A stretch of 64,000 bases of DNA from Argyresthia goedartella (lineage: Eukaryota; Arthropoda; Insecta; Lepidoptera; Argyresthiidae), in the NCBI GenBank assembly GCA_949825045.1, contig OX463818.1, positions 33,496,906 to 33,560,905 of the forward strand. Direction: 5' to 3'. The notes below the pieces were generated by a model. It worked only from the letters and a program-made list of their open reading frames with translations, was not told the origin of the DNA and did not search any database. Positions 1 through 11,624 of this stretch are shown piece by piece. Each line of letters starts with the position of its first letter. Within the stretch, counting starts at the first letter, position 1. Made by a program: the position numbers and the translations under genes.

Positions 1-432
1 AATGTACGAGTTGCACTCCGAGAGGTCTGGGTTTGAATGGCACTTGGGAGAATGTTTTCCGGGACTTCGGGGGGTCATGGTTATTGGTAATTAATGCGGT
101 ATTTGGGAGCAGACAATAGATGTTTATCGTAAAATGATACACCGACGAAACGAAAATGTTTGTTGTTTCGTATACAAGTTCTGAAATATTAATAAATTTA
201 TGTATATTTTCCAAATTCAAATCAATAGGAAGAAGTGTTTGAAGAATACCTTAGTGTCTAACAAACAATATGACCTGTACCGTAGTATTCCGCTACCTTT
301 TCCTCGCAATGTGGAATCACCTGAGTCATTTGTTATTATATTACCTACTTTTAAATATCTAGGTTTAAGTTTAAATAATACTTAACTGGTAACTGACCAG
401 AACTACATATGTAAAGTTTCGGTAATACGTGA
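1..432. other. left flank of BEL-1, no gene seen
   Basis: AT-rich sequence with one 61-codon open frame (200-385) that has no recognisable motif. The last five bases (CGTGA, 428-432) are the left copy of the target duplication of BEL-1. Confidence 0.5.
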
Positions 433-976
433 TGTTCGATTCCAAATCGATTCGATCGATGGTTTCTGAACGGCCATTTTGAATTTGACGTTAGCTGCCA
501 ACCTGGCAGTTTTTTGACAGCTGACAGACGAAAGCCCTCGCAATGTAAACGCGTTTTGGTTAGGGTATTGAAATTAAATCGCAGATCATCTGGAATGTAT
601 TCGGGTTTCCCTCAGGATTGTCAATATAGCTGAGTGTGTTGTGGTTCCCCGAACCAGATAAAGTTCGCATTTTCGTGGCCGATTGGTTTTTACCACGTAA
701 CATAACCTGTGTTGGAACACTGTGCTCATCGAAGTTGGCCCGCCAGTCACACCTGGTTGGCTGAATAACCTGTCTACCAAGAAGAGCCTAGGGTGCACCC
801 GGGCCTTGCAGAGAGACAGGAGGTTGACGGGACCGAAGCACAGACCAGGTTAGATCGACCCCAATTACTTCAGCTCGGTGAATCGCCGACGTTCAGACTT
901 CTTGGCAACTGATCGTTACGCTACCTCGTAGCTGATGGGCCCCTACGAGGTCATTAGGTGCTGAGAAGCCTGAAAA
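433..976 (+). repeat. BEL-1 5' LTR
   Basis: Starts TGTTCGATTCC and ends in a mutated CA (reads AA at 975-976). It is followed by a candidate primer-binding site TGGTAGCTAGAGCG starting at about 980, also found in BEL-2. Confidence 0.92.
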
Positions 977-1520
977 TTATGGTAGCTAGAGCGTGGCTTC
1001 CTGAGATTTGCAGCCGTCAAGGGCTCCAGGAAGGCACGATTTGGGACTATCAATCTGTAGGTATAGGCGGTTATTAGGTAACTTGGTTGTGTTCCTATAT
1101 CCACATAGATTGGTAGTATTGTAAGCTATAGGTCTATTGCTGGTAGTAGATAGACAGATATTGAATTGAAAATTGCATTGAATTACCAGTCAGTCAATCT
1201 ATTAGTGGTCTAGTAATGCTATTGAATGAATGTTTTGGTTAACATAGGTAGTTACATCTATTGATAGCAGGCTATTACATTGTTTTCAGTTTATAGCAAT
1301 TTATAACTTGAACTAATATTGACTATCTGTGTGTGTTATAATGATAAAGGGAAACTAAATTGTATTTACAGAATTTATATAGATATAAAACTCGGTTCCT
1401 ATTGTTTAAGGAAAACAACATTGTTTAAGTTGTGGTTTAGGGTTCCCTCGTTTGGGTTGTAGACTGGAGGGTCCAATAAAATTGAGTTACTGCAAATTGT
1501 GAGTAAGTATCGTTCCGATC

Positions 1521-3344
1521 ATGTCGTTATCTGAAATCCAGAAGGGTGTTTCTAAGGAACTCAGATGGTTTTCCTCCGCACACGGTCTGATAGACCGTTT
1601 AGATAGGCATGATGTGGTATTAGAGCGGTCTATGGACGTTAAGGAACGTTACAATAGGGTGCTCGAATTGTCCGCGCAGGCGGAATCAGTTGATGGTTGC
1701 GCACCTGACAGGCTGTCACGGTTGATAGGGGATGTCGACCAATGCATGGAGATGGCAGCTGCTATCACGCAGAAGGCTGCGGACATACGTAGATAGCGCG
1801 AGTCCAGCCATGGTGGTGACATTGAAGCACCTCTGCCGCTTCAGGGTTCGGGGTCCAGGTTACCTGCCATAACTATGCCTACTTTTGACGGAGTGTCCGG
1901 TGAATGGATGAGCTTCATCAATCTGTTCGACAGTTTGGTGCACATGCGATCGGACATTACCAAGTCTGTCAAGATGGCTCAGCTGGTGGCAGCATTGAGG
2001 GGTGAGCCTAGGGAGCTGGTCGCTCATTTGACAGTTACGGAGGGTAACTATGAAACGGCCAGACAATTGTTGGTCAGACGTTACCATAACAAACGGAGGT
2101 TGGCCGATGCCCAACTGAACCGTTTGTTTAGTATCCCGGTTGTGAACAAGGTCGGGGCCATACAGACGGAGGTTTTGAACCCATTGTTGTCCGTCACCAA
2201 GGCTCTAGATAATCTTGGACTTCCGGTTGGTGAATGGTCGTACCTACTGTTGTACATTGTACTTTCCCGCCTACCCGCTGACGTGCAGACTCGTTTCGAA
2301 CAGTCTCCCGGGAGGTCGGCCGAGGACCTGCCCGCCTTCTCCGACTTGGTCGGATTCTTGGAAGAGGAGGCTCGACGGGCAGAGAATTTGGGGTTGACGG
2401 TCACCCATCCTTCGGAGCCACAGAGAGCTGCCGGGAGCGCTGTGAGTAGGGGCCCTCCGACGAGGAAGGACCGCACCAACCGGCAGTCGTATGGGACTGT
2501 GAGTGAATTGTCCCCACATGGTGAGACCTGCCCATGTTGTAGGCAGATTGGCCATGCTGTGGCCAATTGCAATAAGTTCGGGGAACTTAGGGTTCAGGGA
2601 CGGCGCCGGATGGCCAAGCAGCGGAGCTGGTGTTTCCTGTGCCTCGGGCCACACATGGCTAGGGACTGCACGCGCAAAAAAATGTGCGGATATTGTGGTG
2701 GGGCCCACAACAATCTGTTGTGCATGAACCGGTCTGGCCAACAGCCACCACAGGGCCGTACCCAGGGTGACACGGCATGGGGCCCTGAGAATTCGTTTGC
2801 GACTCGGAGCGCAACTCAGGGGCCAACGTCCCCACGTGCACAGGGCAGTACCAGGGTGCAGGGCCGCACTCAGGACCATTACATGGGGGGCCCTGAGAAT
2901 TTGTTTGCGACTCGGAGCGCAACTCAGGGGCCAACGTCCCCACGTGCACAGGGCAGTACCAGGGTGCAGGGCCGCACTCAGGACCATTACATGGGGGGCC
3001 CTGAGTTTTCGGTTGCGACTCAGCATCCGACCCAGCGGGACATTGGGTGTGTTGAGCAGGCCGTAACGGGCGGGTGGCATGGGACACCTTCAAGCTATGC
3101 GGGTGCGGTTCGGACGCCGCCTCAGTTGTCGCCCCGCTCGTCGCCTCGTCCTCGTCGGTCACATGTGATGTCCCCCCCGCTCATGGAGCGGCCACGGTTG
3201 AATTCACGCCCACCCCCCTTTACGGGGAATCGTAGGTTGGGAATGGAACCGGCGCGTGGGCCATTTGTACAATGGGACCCTCTGGCGTATAGCTGCATAC
3301 CTGATCGGTTACAGGCACAGTGGGGCCCCGGGGGTCCTCGCTAG
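1521..3344 (+). pseudogene. BEL-1 gag with internal stop
   Basis: Capsid/nucleocapsid polyprotein of a BEL/Pao element. The frame starts at ATG 1521 and is interrupted only by TAG at 1794-1796. BEL-2 has CAG there, so this is a single C-to-T nonsense change. Downstream are a DUF1759-like capsid region and CCHC-type knuckles (CPCCRQIGHAVANC, then two more Cys/His boxes ending GGAHNNLLC). The Pro/Gly/Gln-rich tail holds a 36-residue segment repeated twice (108 bp, 2781-2996) that BEL-2 has once. The frame ends at an amber codon (3342-3344), after which pol continues in the same frame. Both copies of the family have this amber, so it may be a readthrough stop rather than damage. Confidence 0.9.
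2781..2996 (+). repeat. 108-bp tandem duplication in BEL-1 gag
   Basis: Two copies with a 108-bp period encode a 36-residue Gly/Gln/Thr-rich segment. BEL-2 carries one copy at the same place (about 29110-29230). The unit is a multiple of three, so the frame is kept. Confidence 0.85.
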
Positions 3345-5024
3345 GAATTTGCGGCCCAACCATTGGTTGCCCCCCAACCGGAGACGGTGGTGTTACCGAT
3401 CGCCTCTGTGCTTGTTTGGGATTTGGCGGGCAACCCAACATACGTTCGCGCCCTATTAGAATCTGGAGTTCAGGGCTGCATTGTATCGAATGATTTAGCA
3501 AAATGGTTCGGCCTGCCGAGTCAGATGGCATACTTATTGGCTCAGCGTTGTCAGACGCTATCCAACGTTTCTGGGAGATAAAGGAACCTCCCACCGTTCA
3601 TCGAGTCGACGCAGACGAAGAAGAGTGCGAGTTGTTTTACCAGAATAGTACTGGTCGCCTTCGTTCTGGTCGTTTTGTAACTCGACTGCCTTTCAGGGCC
3701 GATCGACCGCCACTAGGAGAATCTAGGAAGATGGCTGAGACGAGATTGATGTCGATGGAGCGTAAGATGAAGGGAGCCGTCGCGCGTCTCAACCCCTTTG
3801 TTGATTCGACCGGGTTACTTCGGGTAGGAGGAAGATTGCGCAATACGAATCTGTCGTATTCGGCTCGTCACCCACTTCTGCTCCCCAAAGGGGGACAGTT
3901 AGTTGAATTGCTGGTGACTGATCGTCATATTAAAAACGCGCATGCCGGCTGTAACGCGTTGTTGGCCACGCTCCAGCGGGAGTTTTGGATCTTATCTGCC
4001 CGCCGTGTCATACGGAACATCGTGTTTCGGTGCATGCCTTGTTATCGACTTAAGGCTGCCAAGATGCAACCTCTCATGGGGGACTTGCCCCCTGATCGTG
4101 TGAATGAGGTCAGACTGTTTTCAGGTGTTGGTACGGATTTGCAGGACCGTTTATGGTGAAGAGTTCACGATTGCGCACCGCTAAGCAATACAAGGCGTAC
4201 CTATGTGTGTTTGTTTGTTTATCCACCAAGGCGGTACATCTCGAGCTCGTTGCTGATCTCTCGACAGAGGCTTTCATTGCTTGTTTGGATAGGTTTGTTT
4301 CTCGAAGGGGACTTCCAACTTTGATCCGCTCTGATAACGGCACTAACTACATAGGTGCGGAACGATACTTACGAGAGATAGTCAACTTTTTGAATGTAAA
4401 TAAGGTGGATATTGGAACGGCCCTCTCCCGTCGGGGTATACAGTGGACCTTCAGCCCACCGATTTGCCCCCACTGGGGTGGGATTTTTGAGGCCGTAGTT
4501 AAGTCAGCTAAGACGCACTTGGGGCGTATAGTAAGTCAGACCGCGCTGACTTTTGAGGAGCTCGCGACATTGTTTTGTAAGATCGAGGCCGTTCTCAATT
4601 CGCGACCGTTGTGTCCGCTCAGCTCGGATCCAAATGACCTGGAGGCTCTGACCCCAGGCCATTTCTTGATAGGACAGCCACTTAACGCGTTGCCCGAGCA
4701 CCCCTTCGAGGGAGTGAAATTGTATCGGTTGTCAAGGTATCAGATGTTGCAGCAGTTTACTCAGAATTTCTGGAAGCGTTGGTCGCTCGAGTATCTGCAT
4801 ATCTTACAACAGCGCCTTAAGTGGACTGACAAAACTAGCCCCCCTAGTGTTGGTGACCTCGTTCTGGTTAAGGATGCTAACCTACCGCCACTACGTTGGC
4901 GCAGGGGGCGCATTGTTAACTTGTTCCCTGGCAAGGACGGGACCCCCCGGTCTGCAGAGGTTCTAGTAGGAGGCTCGGTTCTAAAACGAGCGGTAGCAAC
5001 GTTGTCTCGGCTGCCCGTAGATTA
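3345..5024 (+). pseudogene. BEL-1 pol remnant (protease start, linker, integrase)
   Basis: Pol continues in the gag frame after the amber. The protease signature reads ESG where BEL-2 has DSG. At about 3500 the coding jumps from the protease to the linker before RT, with a frame change. The joint lies in a shared ATGGTT word, which suggests a microhomology deletion. A second, in-frame deletion at about 3770 removes all of RT and RNase H. The integrase keeps the zinc-binding H-H-C-C region and, after a 1-base loss at about 4140, the core with SDNGTNYIGAE and the C-terminal domain to the stop at 5023. It cannot supply reverse transcriptase. Confidence 0.88.
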
Positions 5025-5057
5025 GGGGACAGGTGGGTGCCTGTCCGGGCGGGTGAT

Positions 5058-5601
5058 TGTTCGATTCCAAATCGATTCGATCGATGGTTTCTGAACGGCC
5101 ATTTTGAATTTGACGTTAGCTGCCAACCTGGCAGTTTTTTGACAGCTGACAGACGAAAGCCCTCGCAATGTAAACGCGTTTTGGTTAGGGTATTGAAATT
5201 AAATCGCAGGCCATCTGGAATGTATTCGGGTTTCCCTCAGGATTGTCAATATAGCTGAGTGTGTTGTGGTTCCCCGAACCAGATAAAGTTCGCATTTTCG
5301 TGGCCGATTGGGTTTTACCACGTAACATAACCTGTGTTGGAACACTGTGCTCATTGAAGCTGGCCCGCCAGTCATAGGAGGTTGGCTGAAGAACCTGTCT
5401 ACCAAGAAGAGCCTAGGGTGCACCCGGGCCTTGCAAAGAGACAGGAGGTTGACGGGACCGAAGCACAGACCAGGTTAGATCGACCCCAATTACTTCAGCT
5501 CGGTGAATCGCCGACGTTCACACTTCTTGGCAACTGATCGTTACGCTACCTCGTAGCTGATGGGCCCCTACGAGGTCATTAGGTGCCGAGAAGCCTGAAC
5601 A
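5058..5601 (+). repeat. BEL-1 3' LTR
   Basis: 544 bp, the same length as the 5' LTR, TG...CA ends, followed directly by CGTGA. Confidence 0.93.
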
Positions 5602-5606
5602 CGTGA

Positions 5607-6954
5607 TGTAAGTAAACGCTAATCTAATATATGAAACTGAAATCATAACAAAAACTTTGAAATCTGTACCACGCAGTGTGACACTAAATTTGTACACGTC
5701 CTCATAGATATCTGGCAACCATTAGATAATAGCAAATGGATATTTACCCAATCAAGTCCTTCCAAACTCTCTGTTGAATGTATTGATAAATTTCATGAAA
5801 TAAACTTGTTAGGAACTGGGATTCTTATCATGCCGAAATTATATAAAGATTATTGCAGCAATACCCAATTAATACATATGATATCATCCAACACGATGAA
5901 TATAACTTATATTGTATGTAGCTATTAGTATAATTAACGATAGTTGTTGTAACTTAAATTAGTTTCTAAAATCCAAAGTAGGTACCTCGTATCTCACTCA
6001 GTAATATAGATTTAGATAAACTCAGAGAATATCCTAAAATAATGAATGACTCAACCCTTGTCCAAAATTTAGATGAAGCCATAAATAGAAAAGATTTGGT
6101 TAAATATTAGGTATACTATTCTATTTTACTTTGGTTACTGGTAGTTAGTGTTAGTAAATACACACTTTAGTAAATAGTGTCATTCAAATTGTAGATATAA
6201 GCTTGGTCGCATCCTTTTCCTCAAATCTCTGTCAAATAATCAAGTCCCTGAAACCAACTCCTCCTATTCCTCTTCCAAAACTTCGTTGTAACATCTAAAT
6301 ATCCTTTTTTGGAGATTCCTATTGCATGAACTTCTTTTATCCTGAAGTTTAGTCTGTTGCGGGGGGTTGTTATAGCCCTACTGTAACGATCCCAACATGC
6401 ACTGTTTAACTAAATCATACAAAATTATCATAAAATCAAGAAAGGTAGTTCATATCGGTTTGTTGTACTTTTGGGAATAACTTAAGTAATAAAGTTATAA
6501 AAGCTGACTGTAAACAAATGTGCACCGATTAGTTTTGTTAGACTTAAAAGAAACATTGACCAGAACTATTTAGCCAAAACTCAGTTCTATGTATGGCTCG
6601 TTAGGAAGTAAGTAATTAAGTCTATCACAAAGTTACTCTTATGATCATTCGAGATAATAAAATAAAGGTCATTTATCTTCTGGCCAATTACTTGCATCAT
6701 GGCAAGAAATACGAAGTTCTGGGTAAGCAAGTCATAACTTGTAATTTGTTATTTTTTACAATACTCTGTCCTGCAGTAATTCAATGATGATGGTGTAAAA
6801 AGGCGGGTACGGCGCGGATGTTTTATTATTTTAAGACGTTGTTGTCTAAATAAAGCCAGGGATCGATTCCATTGTTGGAACCCCACTGAATGAATGCCGT
6901 ATGACATCTTTGAAATTAATAATAATATTAATAATGGTACCTTGAGCACTATTT
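5607..6954. other. no gene recognised
   Basis: AT-rich DNA without a convincing reading frame or RNA gene. A short minus-strand frame at 6749-6949 has a faint resemblance to a LINE reverse-transcriptase C-terminus, but too little to annotate. Confidence 0.4.
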
Positions 6955-7135
6955 ACACACATTGATCTGGCCCAAACTGGGATTCCCTGTATCTTGGTTA
7001 CTAGACAACGATACACATACTTATAAATATTATACTAAGATAGATAAGCAGCCATCACTAGGGTACAAACATTCATTTTCATCAAACAAATATTTGCCCC
7101 CACCGAGACTCGAACCTGGGACCCTCGGCCATTCG
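6955..7135 (-). repeat. SINE-like element or LINE tail with tRNA-like B box
   Basis: On the minus strand 7133-7102 reads GGTCCCAGGTTCGAGTCTCGG, which contains a pol III B-box-like GGTTCGAGTC. It is followed by a 3' region with the wording common in lepidopteran short repeats (ends near GGCCAGATCAATGTGTGTAA). No A box or duplication was confirmed, so boundaries are approximate. Confidence 0.45.
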
Positions 7136-10100
7136 GGTCATTGAAATTAATTGAGCTCTGATAGGTTAGATTAGGTTAGTACAACTATAGAAATTCGGAA
7201 ATTCGGGTCTGGAATCTCGTCTGGCAGCTGATTGTTTTTTTTGACGCAGACATTGTTTGAGCTCTGAAACGTGAGGTTGTATCTTCTGCATCAATAATTT
7301 TTAAGTCACGCCTTTAGTTGCGGCGATGGGCTAGTCCCTTTAGTACTGTAATGGAGCTGAATGTTTAGTTGCTGTCAAGTGCAGTAGTTGATTTGAAACT
7401 TCCCTACTATCCCCAATCCATGGGGTTCCACGCCGAGGAATAATATCCTCCTGGCGCTACCGCATAATCACTTGTTGACGTCTGGAGAAGTGGACCAGTT
7501 GGATTGAGTCTACCAAGGAGCTGAAATCTACAAATTCCCGGCGAGTCCCTATCCAGCGTTTCAACTATATCACCAATATTCGACTCACGACCCTGTGATT
7601 AATAAATGTATCTTGAGCCTGCCAATAATCTCTTTAAGTAGTACGTTACACTCATAATCATTCACTGAATCATTGTTTTTAGGTAACATACTAAAATGAG
7701 ATCCTGATATTTAATCTTGGTTGCTAATTATTTTATCACCCACTTTGGGCAAGTGTGTGACGTAAAGAACCAAATAAAGTATATAGCGAAAACCTAATAT
7801 TAACAACATTTTATAGGCGGTGTCGAAAAGTTTCATGTATCAGTATCGTTCTATTTCTTGGGGTGGATCTAGGCATGGAAAGAACTAAATAGGCTAACTA
7901 TTATGCTTGTTAAAATAATAATCCTGATAGCACCATGAGTATATGGGCCAATGAGATGACATAGGGGCGTAGTCTTGAATGAGATTTGGCGATGTGATTG
8001 GTCGAGACTGGAAGGGTAGGTAGTAAAGTAGGTAGGGCTGCGCCTACGCCGAAAGGCCGGAAATTTAAGAGTCTGACAGAGTAGGAAGACCGTGTTTAGA
8101 CACGGAACAGGGGAGTCGACAGCGAGGAGGACTTCATCAAGCGGAAGAACAGGAAGTGCGGGAGTTTTTCTGGTGCCGGGCGCGAGAGGCGAGACTGCGG
8201 CGTCAAAAGGCCTTCGCCGAGTGACATTTCCAGGGGCTGCGCTCGCGCTTGTTGGCTTAGCAACGCGCGGCTGTACCTGGCCATCAGCCGGCTGATCGGG
8301 TGAGCTTTGACCTGCTTTCGCGCGGCATCTCAGCGCGCCGGGAACTCCTGTCTGGTTTGATGCTCAGTTTACTTAACCTAATTTATTGATTGCTCTTCAC
8401 TTTAAATACCGGTACCGTGTATTGTCAATATTGTCGTTGCTTGTCCTTTTTAACTGTACACCACAAGGCAGTATCAATATAGTAGAGGTTTCGGTCTTAG
8501 TAGGGGCGTATATAATTGTTACTGGAACTTTGAGTTAATTATCTCGACTCGGACTCCTCATTATACTTATCTGAATAACAAACGGAAAATGTTATGTAGG
8601 TACAAAGCGTGTAATGATAATCCATAATGCGTAGCACTGTCGTTTGCCTATTTAAATAGCTGCGTCGAAATGAGATGCGTGTTACTGGGTTTTCAAAACT
8701 GATTAAGGTAGATCTGTCGTCGGCTAGCCGCTTAGGTAGGCATTCCCCATCCTTATATCCTGAATTAAAATTACAGTTGAGTTCTTTGTCAGTTAGCTCA
8801 TCCTGTAATACTCAAACTGGCGGATTAGTTTATTTCCCTTCCTTTGTGTTCTAAATTTCTGTAAAATTAAGTTACACAGGTAACACTTATAGTATTGCGT
8901 TAATCTACTTGGCACTTGTTACACTTTTCTCCAATTTCCGTGAAGCTTTATAACTATACCAAATTCTTACGAATGACAGAGCTTGCATTAGCGTTCTTAA
9001 AAACCTACATATACTTAATTTATTTAGCCTGCTTCAATTGAAGCTATTTTTGATTGTAATTTATTACAGATAAGAATTATGCTGTCGGTTTGGTGTTGAT
9101 TAAAACTTCACTACCTGGTAGCCGGAGTGCCTGTTGGCTATTTGTATTGTATATTGAATTGTAATTTATCCTCTTGTGTGATGTGGTGGTTGTGTCATGT
9201 TGCAAACTTAGGCGAATAATAGGGATCTGCCCCTTTGTAGGTGGTGTGATTGCCTGAAAAGTCTCACAGGGTAGGGGATGTACATATTGTCATGGCGAGT
9301 AGTAGTGGTGCCCGATGACAAGGGAGTAGGTCACGCCGTTACGTAAGAAAGGATGGGAATATGTCTTCCAAACCCCGCGAATTAAATTATTGCTGGCCGG
9401 TTCTCGCGGTTTTCTGAGTGAGACAGTTGACCGCGAATACTTCCGAGTTACGTAGCGTTGTTGCAGTTTAATACTGCGGGTATGCTAACGAATTAATATG
9501 ATTTGCATTCGGTCCAGGAATCACATCGGTAGGGAATATCAAAATAGCTCCAAGATTGTCATTTGACATAAGTACATGCGTCACTTAGAGTCCGTTAGGC
9601 CCTTTTGTAGCATCCTGTGCCAAGCTTAGGGAAATCCTTACTCCTCATTAAAGGGAATTCAACAGATCTCGCAACTAGATGTTAATCTAGATGCGAGATC
9701 TTTCACTTAGCAACGCTGGTTGGAATTCACAGGTAGCTGCGAGGTTTGGGGCATCTTCCACTTCCCCTTCCCCCATTTTTTATGACAACAGCGACAGAAT
9801 CTAGATTTAGGGAACTGTAACTACCTTCTTTAAGCTTATAACTATTCGATATTTGCCTCGTCCAAGGATCTTTCCAAATCTTTCTAAACAAATTTTTATG
9901 ACCAATTACATCACCTCCATCTCAAACCATTAATTTCTTTCTCATGGATTTTCTTTACCTACTTCATGCCTCTAAAAGAATCTGGGATTACTGAAACAAA
10001 AAAATTACACAACGTAGCAAGTCCTACCACACATTTGGCCATTACACTGAGAAATATTACTATGGAATATTTCTGCAATTAACATATACTTAAAAGCGTT

Positions 10101-10329
10101 TTGTTATAAGTATAGGTTAAAATAAAATAAAAGGGGGGATCTTTACACTACACTGCAAGCCACTGTGCCGCTTGTCATCCACAACTCCTGACTCAGCAAC
10201 TCTATTTCCAGCTCCTGATCTCCAGCAGTCTTGTTCCCATCTCCGTCGCGACCAGTCCTATTTCTAGTTCTTGTCAATCTCTGTATCCCATTTTTCTGCA
10301 GTACGTAGTACCTACTGAAGTCAGCTCAA
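7136..10329. other. no gene recognised
   Basis: The stretch contains a GC-rich, promoter-like part (about 7908-8350) with CCAAT-type words and a TG...CA outline. It could be an old solo LTR, but no matching partner or duplication was found. The open frames at 8092-8295 overlap on both strands and reflect base composition only. Confidence 0.35.
9664..9701. repeat. 15-bp imperfect inverted repeat
   Basis: Arms AGATCTCGCAACTAG (9664-9678) and its complement with one mismatch (9687-9701), 8-base loop. GAATTC words lie outside both arms. Confidence 0.6.
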
Positions 10330-10600
10330 AGTCCTTGGTTGCTGTCACTAGGTACCAATCCGTACATTTGAAATGCTTTATTAACTATCTTCTCAATGTG
10401 GAGGTCTTAGTGTAATTTAGAGCCCAGTAGTACCCCTAGGTACGCAGGGAGTCCACCTTTTCAAGGTTTTCCCATTCAGTGTATATCGAAAATGTGAAAT
10501 ATTAATGTTTTTATCTACACACGTATCATAAACCCTCTTTACTGCGTCCAAAAACCACACGTTAAGACCAGCATAATGTAAAACCATTTGGTAAAAACTC
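10330..10600 (-). pseudogene. LINE reverse-transcriptase fragment
   Basis: On the minus strand the words YTLNGKTLKR, followed in another frame by LRTxG-like and IEKIVNKAFQMYGL-like text, match the thumb region just after the RT core of Jockey/CR1-group LINEs. Several frameshifts are present. It abuts the broken 3' end of the BEL-3 pol fragment, so it marks where that element was truncated. Confidence 0.5.
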
Positions 10601-11299
10601 AATTTCCTTCCATCCACATTTCGACAGTACGACTTTTGGAATTGAGATCTTTCGACAAGTGGAGTAGCTCAGAAACTTCTTGATGGCATTGTCCAGAGAC
10701 ACGAAAAAAGTATTATTATTAACACGACGACAGAGGTGACCATCAATACGAGAATGACAGTTGATGTTTTCACCATTACAACAGCATTCACCATCAGCTT
10801 CAGAAGCTACTTGGCTTTTCCAAGAAAGACAGAGTAAACTAAAATTATCCAAGTCATAGTCACCCATGACTATCCAGCCGAACACCGTCTCGATAGCAAT
10901 GAGTTGGCCTGCAGCACCATGACGAAGACCTGGACGAAGCGACGACGCAAAGGCAGACACACTCAGCAACATGTCTATAGGACCTGGCTCATGAAGGCTA
11001 GGATCTGCTAGATTCAACTCGGCCATGTGTGCCCAATCAGCAATGTTGAGTTCACTCGAAGGCATCTCAGGACAAATTTTGGGTAAGACGAAGGCTTCTA
11101 ATGAGAACACCCTTAAATATTCCTTATCCGCCTCCCTCGGCCTTATCTCACAGGAAACAACCCCAGCTGTGTCAGTCAATACTTGACCAGTTCCATTGAT
11201 GGATTGACTACTTCTCGCAACATCCAACCCAAGTGAGATCACACAACTCTGCGTTATGAAGTTGCAGGCACTACCACAGTCTAGCAGTGCTCTGACCAG
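10600..11299 (-). pseudogene. BEL-3 protease and start of linker
   Basis: A retropepsin-type domain (DUF1758/peptidase A17 group) of a BEL/Pao pol. Its active-site segment reads ALLDCGSACNFIT, with the usual DSG changed to DCG. Further hallmarks are GPIDMLLSVSAF and FGWIVMGDY. The open frame runs on to 11413, but bases 11302-11413 belong to the inverted repeat and flank of the DD82E transposon, so the true BEL coding starts at 11299. Coding decays near 10600 with a frameshift and then a LINE fragment. A non-functional remnant. Confidence 0.8.
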
Positions 11300-11301
11300 T
11301 A

Positions 11302-11326
11302 CAGATGTAGTGAATAATCCTTTCCT
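11302..11326. repeat. left terminal inverted repeat of DD82E element
   Basis: 25 bp, exact complement of 17661-17685. Confidence 0.92.
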
Positions 11327-11624
11327 TTCGTATTTTCTCGGAAATGTTTGTTTTTGACTTACTACTTCACTCGCACTCAGTACCCATCGAGACAACGTAG
11401 GGAACGGTCGCATTGCAAGAGGAAGTATCTATATAGAGTAGTTAATACCACAGAAATATTTTGTTGATATTTATGTTAGATTTTGTGATAAACTTCATAG
11501 ACTCGTGTATTAATACAGGCCACCTATTTTTTTTTTTTTGACTTTATATTTCACTCTTGTCTGTCATTTTTGTAAATAATAAACATTGATTTTATTCGAT
11601 CCACATTAAGAATTTATAACAGAC

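Larger units (their letters stand above)
433..5601 (+). mobile_element. BEL-1: internally deleted BEL/Pao LTR retrotransposon
   Basis: The element is bounded by two 544-bp LTRs (433-976, 5058-5601) and a perfect 5-bp target duplication CGTGA (428-432, 5602-5606), the size expected for BEL/Pao. Between them are a gag frame with one internal stop and a pol that has lost the C-terminal half of the protease and the whole reverse transcriptase. Comparison with BEL-2 on the opposite strand shows two deletions, roughly 0.4 kb and 1.4 kb. The LTRs differ at about 3% of positions by eye, so it is older than BEL-2. It is non-autonomous but keeps LTRs, leader and most of gag. Confidence 0.93.

Noticed and set aside
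6749..6949. possible LINE RT fragment on the minus strand
   Set aside because: Only a few residues resemble the MSYGI-type motif; too short and interrupted.
8092..8295. GC-rich 67-codon frame
   Set aside because: Open on both strands with no motif; composition effect.
7908..8459. possible solo LTR with CCAAT-like words
   Set aside because: TG...CA outline only; no second copy and no target duplication.
11302..11413. N-terminal 38 codons of the BEL-3 protease frame
   Set aside because: This part is the DD82E inverted repeat and flank read through by chance, not BEL coding.
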